Under the pieces are notes generated by a model. It had not been told where the DNA came from and did no database searches. It saw nothing but the letters and a program-made list of their open reading frames with translations. The position numbers were made by a program, and so were the translations under genes. Below, one piece after another: positions 7,158 through 15,574 of a DNA stretch of 64,000 nt (positions are counted from its first letter, which is position 1; every line of letters begins with the position of its first letter). The stretch is from the NCBI RefSeq assembly GCF_038505995.1, contig NZ_CP128414.1, positions 248,001-312,000 on the forward strand, given 5' to 3'. The DNA is from Candidatus Phytoplasma asteris. GTDB lineage: Bacteria; Bacillota_I; Bacilli_A; Acholeplasmatales; Acholeplasmataceae.

Positions 7158-7485
7158 GAAAAATAACAAAATCCTTTCTATGGAAAACTAGTTTCCTTAA
7201 ATATTATACTATTATTTACTGACTATACATTATTATATTTTGAAATGTTGAAAAATTCATATTTTATCTTTTGTCAATTTACAAATTTAGTTTAGCAACT
7301 ACTTTTATGTGGTAAAATATATAAGAATTAGTTTTTATTACAACTTAATCTAATTTATAAATTATTTAATAAAGTTAATTATTATTTTTAAATGTTTCCT
7401 TATTTTCCTTATAACTTATTTAATTTCTAAACTTTTTATAATCTCAGTAATTGCTACATATTCCAAGCAAGAAGGGAGTTTTATT
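7158..7485. other. Divergent intergenic region
   Basis: It separates the minus-strand gene 6481-7157 from plus-strand hlyIII and must hold both promoters. TATAAT-like words occur at 7203-7208 (minus strand) and 7313-7318 (TAAAAT, plus strand), but neither has a convincing -35 box. No gene or RNA is seen. Confidence 0.4.
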
Positions 7486-8175
7486 GTGAAATGGGCTACT
7501 AAACCAAGTGATAAACAAACTTTGGGCGAAGAAATTGCCAATGCAATTTCCCATGGTTTAATGATTCCTTTAGGAGTTTTTATTCTTGTTTGTTTTTGTC
7601 TTAAAGCCTCTGTAATGTCAAATCCTAACGGTTATATTGTACTTGTTTTTAGCATATCGATGATTATTCTTTATTTGATGAGTACTTTGTATCATTCTTT
7701 ATCCTTTACCAAAGCTCATAATTTTTTTCAAAAGACCGATCACATTAGTATTTATTTATTAATTTGGGGAACTTTTGCCCCTATTTTGTTACTTTTGCCA
7801 GAATTGCAAAAACCCTTATTTCCTCAATCAAATGTGCCAATTTCCAAAGGACAATGCTTTTTTGTTTGCCAATGTATTTTGGCTTTTTCAGGTATTATAT
7901 GTAAAGTTTTTTGGATGAATAAAGGAAAAATCATTCATTTAATCTTTTATGTTTTGCTTGGATGGAGTGGGCTTTTGTTAGTGCCTGCAATGTGGAAAGC
8001 CAATATTTTTCATTTTGTTTTACTGGGCGGTGTTTTTTACAGTTTAGGCATCTATTTTTATGTTAAAGATAATAAAAAATATTTTCATTTTATTTGGCAT
8101 CTTTTTGTTATGGCAGGAACTTGTTTTCATGCTTGGGGCATATATCGTTTGCTTGAAATTTTGCCAAACAATTAA
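7486..8175 (+). CDS. hlyIII: Hemolysin III / PAQR family membrane protein
   Basis: The 229-residue protein has seven hydrophobic segments and the family marks: EEIANAISHGL at 16-26, STLYHSLSF with His70, DHISIYLLIWGTFAP after it, and HFIWHLFVMAGTCFHAWGIY near the C-terminus with the two distal His. These residues form the metal site of PAQR-type proteins. The start is GTG at 7486, set by AAGGGAG 6 bases upstream. The family is named for hemolysis in Bacillus cereus; whether it lyses cells or acts as a lipid hydrolase here is unknown. It is transcribed alone. Confidence 0.9.
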   Translation: MKWATKPSDKQTLGEEIANAISHGLMIPLGVFILVCFCLKASVMSNPNGYIVLVFSISMIILYLMSTLYHSLSFTKAHNFFQKTDHISIYLLIWGTFAPILLLLPELQKPLFPQSNVPISKGQCFFVCQCILAFSGIICKVFWMNKGKIIHLIFYVLLGWSGLLLVPAMWKANIFHFVLLGGVFYSLGIYFYVKDNKKYFHFIWHLFVMAGTCFHAWGIYRLLEILPNN

Positions 8176-8416
8176 TAACAAATTGAAAAATTTCCAACAA
8201 TAAAAAGAAATCAAACTTGCAAACAAATAATTACAAACCCAAAAATAATTCCACTCATTAAAAGAAATTATTAATTAAAAATAAAAATAAATCAAATAAC
8301 AAATAATTAAAATCCCAATCCCAAACTCAACCCAAAAAAATTAAGTCAAACAACAATTAAAATTAATATACAAACAAAAAATAAATTATTACACATCAAA
8401 AAACGGAGAAAAATAT

Positions 8417-9649
8417 ATGAAAATTATGTCGGTAAATTCTGGTAGTTCTTCTTTAAAATTTCAATTATTAGAAATGCCACAACAAGAAGTAATTGTTTCA
8501 GGTTTAGTTGAAAGAATCGGTAGCAATCAGGCTGTTTTTACAATGAAGACCAAAGACAAAAAAGACAAACAAGTATTAGAAGTGCTAAATCATCAAACAG
8601 CAGTAGAGTTATTGCTAGATGCTTTGATTCAAAAAAAAGTTATTAATACTTTGGAAGAAATCGAAGGAGTAGGGCACCGCGTAGTTCAAGGTGGAGAAAT
8701 ATTTAGCGATTCTGCTGTTTTAACTGAAAAAACTCTTGCTCAAATTGAAAGTTTATGCGACCTAGCTCCCTTACACAATCCTGCAAACATCATAAGTATT
8801 AAAGCTTTTCAAAAAGTACTTCCCCAAGTTTTTCAAGTAGCTGTTTTTGATACTACTTTTCATCAAAGTATGCCCGCAGTTAATTTTTTATACGCCACTC
8901 CTTATTACTGGTACCAAAAATACCAAATTAGAAAATACGGAGCTCATGGTACATCTTATAAATATATAACTGAGCAAATGCAACAAATTTTGGGTAAAAA
9001 AAACGCCAAAATCATTATTTGTCATGCTGGCAACGGCGTTTCTTTATGTGCAGTTGATTCTGGTAAATCAGTTGATACTTCTATGGGTTTTACTCCGTTA
9101 GAAGGGGTTCCTATGGGAACTCGTAGTGGCAATATTGATCCTGCAGTAGTGAAATTTATAGCTGAAAAAGAAAACAAAACTGTTGCTTGTGTTATCGATG
9201 ATTTGAATAAAAAATCAGGTTATTTAGGAGTATCAGGTATTTCTAATGACACTCGTGATATTTTGGCAAGCATTAAAGAAGGCAACCAGCAAGCCATTTT
9301 GTCACACGACATCCAAGTTAAGCGTATAGTTGATTATATTGCTAGTTATTACGTATTATTAAAAGGCGTTGATGCTTTAGTATTTACAGCTGGTATTGGC
9401 GAAAATTCTTCTTTTTTCCGTTCTGAAATTATTAAACGTTTATCAGTTTTAGGAATTAAGTTAGACGAAGAAAAAAACAAAGTTCAAGGCAAACAAGAAC
9501 TTATTACAACTTTTGATTCTGCAATCAAAGCTTTTGTTGTTCCTACCAATGAAGAACTTGCTATTGCTCAAGATGTTTTGCGTTTACAACAAAATCAAAC
9601 TAATCAAGATAAAGACGATCAGCAAGAATGTTTTTGCTGTTGTGGCTAA
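8417..9649 (+). CDS. ackA: Acetate kinase
   Basis: It converts acetyl phosphate and ADP to acetate and ATP, a major ATP source where oxidative phosphorylation is absent. ASKHA-family motifs are clear: NSGSSSLKF at the N-terminus, GHRVVQGG, FDTTFHQSMP, HAGNGVSLCAVDSGKSVDTS, GVPMGTRSGNIDP and AGIGENS. Of 410 residues, the last 15-20 exceed the usual end (AIAQDV) and form a charged linker plus ECFCCCG, an odd cysteine cluster. GGAG lies 8 bases before the ATG. The 240-base leader is almost free of G. tRNA-Ser follows 46 bases downstream. Confidence 0.95.
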   Translation: MKIMSVNSGSSSLKFQLLEMPQQEVIVSGLVERIGSNQAVFTMKTKDKKDKQVLEVLNHQTAVELLLDALIQKKVINTLEEIEGVGHRVVQGGEIFSDSAVLTEKTLAQIESLCDLAPLHNPANIISIKAFQKVLPQVFQVAVFDTTFHQSMPAVNFLYATPYYWYQKYQIRKYGAHGTSYKYITEQMQQILGKKNAKIIICHAGNGVSLCAVDSGKSVDTSMGFTPLEGVPMGTRSGNIDPAVVKFIAEKENKTVACVIDDLNKKSGYLGVSGISNDTRDILASIKEGNQQAILSHDIQVKRIVDYIASYYVLLKGVDALVFTAGIGENSSFFRSEIIKRLSVLGIKLDEEKNKVQGKQELITTFDSAIKAFVVPTNEELAIAQDVLRLQQNQTNQDKDDQQECFCCCG

Positions 9650-9695
9650 TAATTAAATCACAAACCCAATCACTTTTATAGTTTTGGGGCTTTTT

Positions 9696-9783
9696 GGAGG
9701 AATACTCAAGTGGCCGAAGAGGCACGCTTGGAAAGCGTGTAGATCCAAAAGATGCGAGGGTTCGAATCCCTCTTCCTCCGCCA
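9696..9783 (+). tRNA. tRNA-Ser (GGA)
   Basis: It folds as a class II tRNA with a 7-bp acceptor (GGAGGAA / TTCCTCC), anticodon loop TTGGAAA giving GGA, a long variable arm and T-loop GTTCGAATC. The 3' CCA is encoded. It lies directly after ackA and could be co-transcribed with it. Confidence 0.95.
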
Positions 9784-10184
9784 ACTAAAATTAGCTATTT
9801 TTTGTTAGTTTGCAAAGTCAGTTTCATTTTGATAAAAATAATTTCCATAATTTCATCGCTCATATTATTTTTTTAAGAACTTGTTTTTTAAGGGCTTGTT
9901 GTTGGGAAATGTTTTGGTAATTTGTTTTTTTTGCATTTGTTTTTTGCGTTTTTTTGGCATTTGTTTTTGGAACTTTTTAGACTTATCTTTTTTTCTTTTG
10001 AGGTTTTTGGAATGCACATTTTTTATCTCAATTTATTCCCTCAAATCTTTTTTAAACATCGCCACCAAAAATATTGACTGCAAAAAACTTATAAAAACAA
10101 TCAACCTAACTTTTTTACTTTACAAATTAACAAAATCAAGGTATAATATTCTATGTTATGGAATTTTAATTATTAAAATTATTT
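9784..10184 (+). promoter_or_regulatory. Gene-free stretch with tRNA-His cluster promoter
   Basis: TTTACA (10119-10124), 17 bases, TATAAT (10142-10147) is a strong sigma-A type promoter ending 38 bases before tRNA-His; it probably drives the His-Gln-Leu-Trp tRNA cluster. The rest (9784-10118) is T-rich on this strand. A Lys-rich 50-codon frame on the other strand and a Phe-rich frame on this one look like composition artefacts. Confidence 0.75.
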
Positions 10185-10261
10185 GGCGGTTATGGCGAAG
10201 TGGTTAACGCGGCGGCTTGTGGCGCCGATATGCGTGGGTTCGATTCCCACTAGCCGCCCCA
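10185..10261 (+). tRNA. tRNA-His (GTG)
   Basis: Anticodon GTG lies in the loop TTGTGGC. The acceptor is 8 bp (GGCGGTTA / TAGCCGCC) because of the extra 5' G that identifies tRNA-His. CCA is encoded. It is the first tRNA after the promoter at 10119-10147. Confidence 0.93.
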
Positions 10262-10346
10262 GAATATATTTCACAAAATATAAAAATACAAAAATTATTA
10301 TAAACATTATTTAATAATAAAATATCCAGATTATAAAGTTATATTG

Positions 10347-10421
10347 AGGCCCATAGCCAAGTGGTAAGGCAACGGACTTTGACTCCGTGATTCGTTGGTT
10401 CAAATCCAGCTGGGTCTGCCA
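10347..10421 (+). tRNA. tRNA-Gln (TTG)
   Basis: Acceptor AGGCCCA / TGGGTCT with one G-T pair, D-arm AGCCAAGTGGTAAGGC, anticodon loop CTTTGAC giving TTG, T-loop GTTCAAATC, encoded GCCA end. The A1-U72 type end is usual for tRNA-Gln. Confidence 0.93.
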
Positions 10422-10471
10422 TTTTATAAGTGTTTATGAGTGATTAACGAACGAAAATAACAAAGGTAAAC

Positions 10472-10553
10472 GCGGGTGTGGCGGAATGGAAGACGCACTA
10501 GACTTAGGATCTAGCGCTTAGGCGTGCAGGTTCAAATCCTGTCACCCGTACCA
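10472..10553 (+). tRNA. tRNA-Leu (TAG)
   Basis: Class II tRNA with acceptor GCGGGTG / CACCCGT (terminal G-T pair), anticodon stem CTAGA / TCTAG around loop CTTAGGA giving TAG, a short variable arm and encoded ACCA. Confidence 0.93.
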
Positions 10554-10573
10554 TGCAACCTACTTGTAAATGA

Positions 10574-10648
10574 AGGGATATGATGTCAATGGTAGCATAA
10601 CGGTCTCCAAAACCGCTCGTTCGGGTTCGAATCCTGATATCCCTGCCA
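10574..10648 (+). tRNA. tRNA-Trp (CCA)
   Basis: Acceptor AGGGATA / TATCCCT, anticodon loop CTCCAAA giving CCA, T-loop GGTTCGAATC, encoded GCCA. It reads only TGG. Together with TGA stop codons in the window this fits phytoplasmas, which keep TGA as a stop, and not Mycoplasma or Spiroplasma. Confidence 0.94.
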
Positions 10649-10844
10649 AAAAAATTACCCCAATAAAAATATTTTAATAAAATAAAAAAACAATTAATTT
10701 TTTTGACAATCATTTTTTTGCTTTATTAAGATATTTTAAAATGAATTTTTTAATCATTTTGCTCTTAAAATCTAAAAAAACCTTATTTATCTTTTTCAAA
10801 CTACCCAAAAAAACAACTTTATCTTAAAAAACCACCAAAATCAA

Positions 10845-10873
10845 TTGACAATTGTTTCTTTTTTTGATTAAAT
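10845..10873 (+). promoter_or_regulatory. Sigma-A type promoter for the 10992 gene
   Basis: TTGACA (10845-10850), 17 bases, TTAAAT (10868-10873). It lies in the 343-base gene-free gap between tRNA-Trp and the 229-residue gene. Upstream in the gap a 7-bp hairpin AAAATGA / TCATTTT (10738-10760) may help end the tRNA transcript. Nothing else is visible. Confidence 0.65.
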
Positions 10874-10991
10874 AAAGGTGTAGATATAAAGTTTTATGAT
10901 AAAATAAATATAAGCTATATTTAAGTTTTTTATAAAGCTAACAAATAAAGTATAAAACTTTTACAAACGCTTTTATTAGGAGGTTGGTTTT

Positions 10992-11681
10992 TTGAGATTT
11001 GAAGAATTGGTAACTTGGGTTTCCAATAATCCTTGGATTTGGGTTGTTGGCGCTGTTTTTTTCCCTGTATTGATATTTCTTTTAGTAAAATTAGTGATTA
11101 AAACGCTAATTTTCATTTATTTTGTTAATTTTCGTATTGCAGCTTTTTTTAGTCCTTCCAAACCGTCTAAAGAGAGCAAAAACAACGACAACAAAAACGA
11201 ACAACCTCAAATTCCCAATGTTTTGATTAATAACAAAGACTTTGATTCTAATTGTTTAATTAATTTAAAATTAATGGAGATGATGGACAAAAAAGATAAC
11301 AACCGTTCGCAAACCGATCTTTTAGAATTAAAGCATAAAATGCTTGAAACTTATTTTAATCAAAAGATCTTTGAATTAGAAATGAAACAAAAAATTAAAG
11401 AATTAGAAGAAAAACAACAGCAATCCAAAGCTGATACCATTCCTAATAATGCCCAAACTTTTAACTCACAAAAGAATTTTTGGGATGAAATCCCAGAAAC
11501 TTTAAAACAAGTTTTAGAAAAATTAAATAACATCGAAGAAATGCAGTTCGAAATTTTACAAGATTACACTAAAAAAACTTATTACAGTTCTGATGATAGA
11601 GTTTTGTACGTTCATCCAGAAGACTTTTTGCACATCAATAAAGCTTTAGGACATAAAAAACAACAACAATTAAAAAATTAA
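10992..11681 (+). CDS. Membrane-anchored coiled-coil hypothetical protein, 229 aa
   Basis: One or two N-terminal membrane segments (WIWVVGAVFFPVLIFLLVKL and the following IFIYFVNFRIAAFF) precede a charged, disordered linker and a heptad-like coiled coil near residues 100-150 (LELKHKMLETYFNQKIFELE). The C-terminal 40 residues (KKTYYSSDDRVLYVHPEDF) resemble the 70-residue protein at 5996-6208. The start is TTG at 10992, fixed by AGGAGGT 7 bases upstream. No known domain is recognised; it may tether a complex to the membrane. The 151 bases after it hold only a weak hairpin (AAAAGC / GCTTTT). Confidence 0.65.
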   Translation: MRFEELVTWVSNNPWIWVVGAVFFPVLIFLLVKLVIKTLIFIYFVNFRIAAFFSPSKPSKESKNNDNKNEQPQIPNVLINNKDFDSNCLINLKLMEMMDKKDNNRSQTDLLELKHKMLETYFNQKIFELEMKQKIKELEEKQQQSKADTIPNNAQTFNSQKNFWDEIPETLKQVLEKLNNIEEMQFEILQDYTKKTYYSSDDRVLYVHPEDFLHINKALGHKKQQQLKN

Positions 11682-11832
11682 ATAAAAATATTAGGATGAA
11701 AGTATGTAAAAGCCCCTTTTTGCATGCTTTTTCTTTTTATCATTTCGAAAAAACTACCTTTTTTAAACTAGTTTTGATTTTGCCTGTAAACAGATTACCT
11801 GATTTTTCCTTGCAACATCTTTCCAAACAATT

Positions 11833-12558
11833 CTAATTACCATTATTTTTTATGACATCACCACTATTAGGATCATAATTATAAACCTCTTTATCATCAT
11901 TTTTGCTTTGATATTTGTATTTTGCACGCCAAATTCTTATTTCTGTTTTGGGGTCATATTTATTTATATAATCAATATTTCCATTAGGGAAATATTTTGT
12001 ATGTTTGATTTTATTTTGGGTTTGAGGATCATATTCTAAAACATATTCTACTTTGCCATTTTTACTATTATGGTGAGTTTCTTTTATAACATTTCCGCTT
12101 TTAGCATCATATTCATACATATATAAAATATTTGATTTGTCTTCTGCAAAACTTATTTCTTTAATTAATTTTTGCGTATGCGGATCGTATTCTTTAATAT
12201 CTAAGATATTTCTGTCATTTTCAAAGACAGTATGTTTAATTTTATTGGCAGTTTGCAAATCATATTCTATGATATACCAAACACACTTTTCATCACCATT
12301 AAACGCTGTGAGTTTAATTTTTTTATTTGTTTTGCTATCATAATCCAAAATATGGTCAATGTTTCCATCCATGTTATAGATTTTTTTTTGAATAACATCC
12401 ACATTATGATTAGGTTTGTTTTTTGTTGGGCTTATATTATCGATACTAATTATATTATCAATATTGTCAAAAGATTTAAAAATTAGCACCACTAACAACA
12501 ATAATGTAAAAGTAGTTTTAATAGTTGCGAACCTAGTTCTTAATTTTATAATTTTCAT
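11833..12558 (-). CDS. DUF2963 repeat protein with N-terminal signal anchor
   Basis: After a hydrophobic N-terminus (FTLLLLVVLIF) come seven units of about 24-27 residues with the phytoplasma DUF2963 pattern: YDxxTxxKIKxTxFxxDxxxxYIxE, for example EYDLQTANKIKHTVFEND and EYDPQTQNKIKHTKYFPN. Conserved Tyr-Asp and Ile-Lys pairs suggest stacked beta strands like YD or MORN-like repeats. The protein should be exported and either stay anchored or be cleaved. Repeat number is a likely source of variation between strains. Function is unknown; a surface or host-contact role is an inference. It is convergent with the gene at 10992. Confidence 0.8.
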   Translation of the reverse strand: MKIIKLRTRFATIKTTFTLLLLVVLIFKSFDNIDNIISIDNISPTKNKPNHNVDVIQKKIYNMDGNIDHILDYDSKTNKKIKLTAFNGDEKCVWYIIEYDLQTANKIKHTVFENDRNILDIKEYDPHTQKLIKEISFAEDKSNILYMYEYDAKSGNVIKETHHNSKNGKVEYVLEYDPQTQNKIKHTKYFPNGNIDYINKYDPKTEIRIWRAKYKYQSKNDDKEVYNYDPNSGDVIKNNGN

Positions 12559-12754
12559 ATTTTTTAATTTATTATTGGGAAATTCTTAGATGTAATTTAA
12601 TTTATCTTTCATTTAATTTATTTATTGTGAGATTAAGCATTTTTATAATACTTTGGATTATATGGTATTTTCAATATTATTATAACATTTATTTTATAAT
12701 AATAATATTTTTTTAGCACTTATAATTGATTCATCAAAAAAAAATCTTGTTCTA

Positions 12755-12763
12755 TGCTATAAT
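12755..12763 (+). promoter_or_regulatory. Extended -10 promoter for lepB
   Basis: TGCTATAAT is a perfect extended -10 element (TG-N-TATAAT), 74 bases before the lepB ATG. No good -35 box is seen, which is usual for extended -10 promoters. Confidence 0.55.
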
Positions 12764-12814
12764 TAATTTGTATAGTTGAAAATAATTAATAGTTAATAAA
12801 TAAAAAAGGAAACA

Positions 12815-12850
12815 ATGATTATTATGGTAATTATTTATGTTCAAAAATAA
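12815..12850 (+). CDS. 11-codon leader ORF overlapping the lepB start
   Basis: AAAAAAGGA followed 4 bases later by ATG opens an 11-codon frame, MIIMVIIYVQK, that ends 14 bases inside lepB in another frame. The lepB ATG (12837) has no ribosome site of its own at normal spacing and its frame is closed by TAA at 12828. The short frame may couple translation of lepB. It might instead be the true N-terminus cut off by an indel. Confidence 0.35.
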   Translation: MIIMVIIYVQK

Positions 12851-13610
12851 AACAAAAACTCCGCCACAAAGTCAAAAAACCAAATCTATCCTTTTAATTT
12901 TAAAAAAAAGTATGATTATTATTTTAGATTTTTTTCTAATCTATCTCTTTATTGCTTCTTTGGGTAATGCTTTTTTTCCTAAATATTCAGCCAAATATCT
13001 AGGCATTGCTGCTTTTCCTGTGGCTTCTGGTAGTATGGAACCTTTTTTACATGGTCCTAAAAATGAGGATTCAGGACAAATAGGGGATTTAGTTTTTATT
13101 AGAGGTGTTTGGGACGCTTCCAAACTTATGCCTGTTGGTGCTGTTGATGGGAAACAAATCACCAAAAATCCTACAACCAAACCTTATAAAGTAGGCACAA
13201 CTCATCCAAAAAACGGCGATGTTGTAATTTTTGAAAACCCTAATTATAATAATCCTAATGTTTCTGAACAAGAAAGACAAGCAGCCCAAAAATATCGTTT
13301 TATTATTCATAGAGTCGTTTATAATGATTCAAAAAACGAATTAATTGGCACTTGGGGTGATGCAAATGATACCCAACACAAATACGAACAAAAAATTCCT
13401 TATCACAAAATTGTAGGAAAATATGTTTGTAAAGACCGTTATATTTTTCCATCCATCAAAAATTTCTTTTCTGATCTGTTTGCTTATATTGGTTCTTTCT
13501 TTGCTTTTTTATTTGAAAATCCCTTATATTTGTTTTTAATAATCGTTTATTTAATGATTATGGCGTATCTCTTATATTTCTTAATTAAAGAATTAAAAGC
13601 AGCCAAATAA
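12837..13610 (+). CDS. lepB: Signal peptidase I, ER/archaeal (S26B) type
   Basis: It cleaves Sec signal peptides outside the membrane, so it should mature the secreted effectors of this organism. The 257-residue protein has an N-terminal membrane segment (about 26-46), the SGSMEP box with nucleophile Ser66, GDLVFI, NGDVVIFENP, then FIIHRVV with His158 where Gram-negative LepB has Lys, and GTWGDAND (171-178). This Ser-His layout is the S26B type. Two further C-terminal membrane segments (about 212-227 and 229-250) are present. Start usage is unusual; see the leader ORF at 12815. Confidence 0.9.
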   Translation: MFKNKTKTPPQSQKTKSILLILKKSMIIILDFFLIYLFIASLGNAFFPKYSAKYLGIAAFPVASGSMEPFLHGPKNEDSGQIGDLVFIRGVWDASKLMPVGAVDGKQITKNPTTKPYKVGTTHPKNGDVVIFENPNYNNPNVSEQERQAAQKYRFIIHRVVYNDSKNELIGTWGDANDTQHKYEQKIPYHKIVGKYVCKDRYIFPSIKNFFSDLFAYIGSFFAFLFENPLYLFLIIVYLMIMAYLLYFLIKELKAAK

Positions 13611-13691
13611 TTACAAAAATGCAATCAAATAACACCAAATTACAAAATAATACAACAATTTTACAATAACAAACCAAAAGGTAAACAATTA

Positions 13692-14333
13692 ATGTGGCAA
13701 CAAATCATTAATAATCAAAAAACTAAACCTTATTTTAAAAAAATATTTACTTTTTTGCAAGAAGAAAAAACCAATCACAAAATTATTTATCCCAATCAAG
13801 AAGATATTTTTGCAGCTTTTAATTTAACTCCTTTTGAAAAAGTGAAAGTAGTTATTTTGGGGCAAGATCCTTATCATGGCAAAAATCAAGCTCACGGGTT
13901 GTCTTTTAGTGTAAAAACCTTCCAAAAACCACCTAGTTTATCCAATATTTTTAAAGAATTACAAAATGATTTACAAATTACTGCTCGCACCAATAATTTA
14001 ACTAAATGGGCGCTAGAAGGCGTTTTGATGATTAATGCTATTTTGACTGTTGAAAAAGATAAACCTTTAAGTCACCATCAAATTGGTTGGCAAGAATTTA
14101 CCAAAACTATTTTTCAAGCTTTGCAAGCTAAACCAAATATAGTCTATATTTTGTGGGGAAAATTTGCTCAAACCTACGAACAATATATTTGTCAATCCCA
14201 AAATTGCATAATTAAAAGCCCCCATCCTTCCCCTTTTTCCGCTCATAGAGGCTTTTTTGGATCTAAACCTTTTTCTCGTGCTAATACTTATTTACAAACT
14301 TGTGGAATTAAAGTTGTTGATTGGAATCTTTAA
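13692..14333 (+). CDS. ung: Uracil-DNA glycosylase
   Basis: It removes uracil from DNA in base excision repair. Family-1 UDG motifs are complete: water-activating GQDPYHGKNQAHGLSFSV with the catalytic Asp, LLMINA-type strand as VLMINAILTV, and the leucine-loop region HPSPFSAHRGFFGSKPFS. Length 213 is normal. An AAAGG site precedes the ATG. The dUTPase gene follows, so two uracil-exclusion enzymes lie side by side, which makes sense in an AT-rich genome with few repair genes. Confidence 0.95.
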   Translation: MWQQIINNQKTKPYFKKIFTFLQEEKTNHKIIYPNQEDIFAAFNLTPFEKVKVVILGQDPYHGKNQAHGLSFSVKTFQKPPSLSNIFKELQNDLQITARTNNLTKWALEGVLMINAILTVEKDKPLSHHQIGWQEFTKTIFQALQAKPNIVYILWGKFAQTYEQYICQSQNCIIKSPHPSPFSAHRGFFGSKPFSRANTYLQTCGIKVVDWNL

Positions 14334-14516
14334 CTTTTTTATAATATTTTTAATTTTATAATATTTAAACCTATTTTGTTGAAAATTTTTATTTTTGCCA
14401 CCTTTTTAATTATTTTTTGTCTCTCGTTTTGTATTATTTTTATTTTGTGATTTTCATTTATTAATTTAAAAGTAAAATTACTAACTACCCCAAAAGAAAG
14501 CCAAGGTTTCATTTTT

Positions 14517-14969
14517 ATGAATAAAACAAACCGTTTTTTTGAAAAAGTAAGCAGTTATCAAAATCAAGGAATCAACCTTCCCCAACGTCAAACCAAATTC
14601 AGCGCTGGTTATGATTTTGAAGCAGCCCAAAGCATGGAAATCCCACCGCAAACAGTCATTTTGGTTCCCACAGGAATTAAAGCATCTTTTCCTTGGAACG
14701 AAGTTTTATTAATTTATGTGAGGTCTTCTTTGCCCTTGAAAAAACAACTAACCCTTGCCAACGGCGTGGGAGTAGTCGATAGTGATTATTATAATAATTT
14801 GCAAAATGAAGGTCATATTTTTATTGCCTTGTATAATTTTTCTAAAAACCCAGTTAAAGTTTGTAAAGGCGAAAGAATTGCACAAGGAATTTTTCAACCC
14901 TTTTTTCAAATTACCCAAGAAAAAGAAAATAATTTTGCCAGAAAAGGCGGTTTTGGTAGCACAAAGTAA
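14517..14969 (+). CDS. dut: dUTP pyrophosphatase
   Basis: It hydrolyses dUTP to dUMP and keeps uracil out of DNA. The 150-residue product has the trimeric dUTPase motifs: SAGYDFEA (motif 1), VRSSLPLKK (2), GVGVVDSDYYN (3, catalytic Asp), GERIAQGIFQP (4) and RKGGFGST (5). It is 183 bases after ung on the same strand and probably has its own promoter. It lacks N- or C-terminal extensions. Confidence 0.93.
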   Translation: MNKTNRFFEKVSSYQNQGINLPQRQTKFSAGYDFEAAQSMEIPPQTVILVPTGIKASFPWNEVLLIYVRSSLPLKKQLTLANGVGVVDSDYYNNLQNEGHIFIALYNFSKNPVKVCKGERIAQGIFQPFFQITQEKENNFARKGGFGSTK

Positions 14970-15574
14970 CAAAATTGTATCCAAATCAACAAAAACATTG
15001 TTAAATGGTTTTAAATATGGTAAAATATGTTAGGAAAAAAGTTATTTATTTTTATTTTTATTATTTCAAAAACATTTTATTGTTTGTTCTTTGTTCTTGG
15101 TTTTTAATGCATTTGTTTGTTTGTTGCCGTTTTTGCTACTAGGCAAACCATTTTGCCCGTCAATTTTGATTATTTAATTATTTTTTTAATTGTTATATTT
15201 GTGATTTATAAATTTATAATTATCAAATAATTATTAAAACGCCATTTTCCTTCCCCAAACAAACTTGCAAAAAAGCTTTTATTTAATTATAAGGGATGTA
15301 TAAATGCATTGCTCAAACATTTTTGACACAATTAAAAAATTTAGCAATTTAGCAATTTGGAACAATATTTGCAAATAGAAATAAAAACTTGATGATGCAT
15401 CATCATTTTGGATCAATTTTGATACACAATTCACAATTAAAAAATGTATTAAATATTTAAAATGCAAAAGCCCAAACACAAACAAAATTATCATTTATTT
15501 ATTTATTTTTTATCATAATTTAACACAATATTTCAAAAAATATCAATTAAAATAAAAAGGAGTTTTTAATAACA
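14970..15574 (+). promoter_or_regulatory. Long leader region before rpsB with promoter and 16-bp palindrome
   Basis: This 605-base gap holds TTGTTA (14998-15003), 17 bases, TAAAAT (15021-15026), a fair promoter. At 15390-15405 lies TGATGATGCATCATCA, a perfect 16-bp palindrome about 170 bases before rpsB that could be an operator. A direct repeat TTAGCAATTTAGCAATTT lies near 15340. A small minus-strand frame (15279-15494) has no ribosome site and looks spurious. Confidence 0.5.

Noticed and set aside
9865..10017. Lys-rich 50-codon minus-strand frame from GTG
   Set aside because: The sequence is almost only Lys, Gln and Asn from A-rich DNA, with no ribosome site at proper spacing. It is likely a composition artefact.
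9881..10207. Phe-rich plus-strand frame running into tRNA-His
   Set aside because: It overlaps the tRNA and its promoter and consists of T-rich low-complexity codons.
15279..15494. Minus-strand 71-codon frame before rpsB
   Set aside because: It overlaps the palindrome, has no ribosome site and its sequence is hydrophobic filler from A/T-rich DNA.
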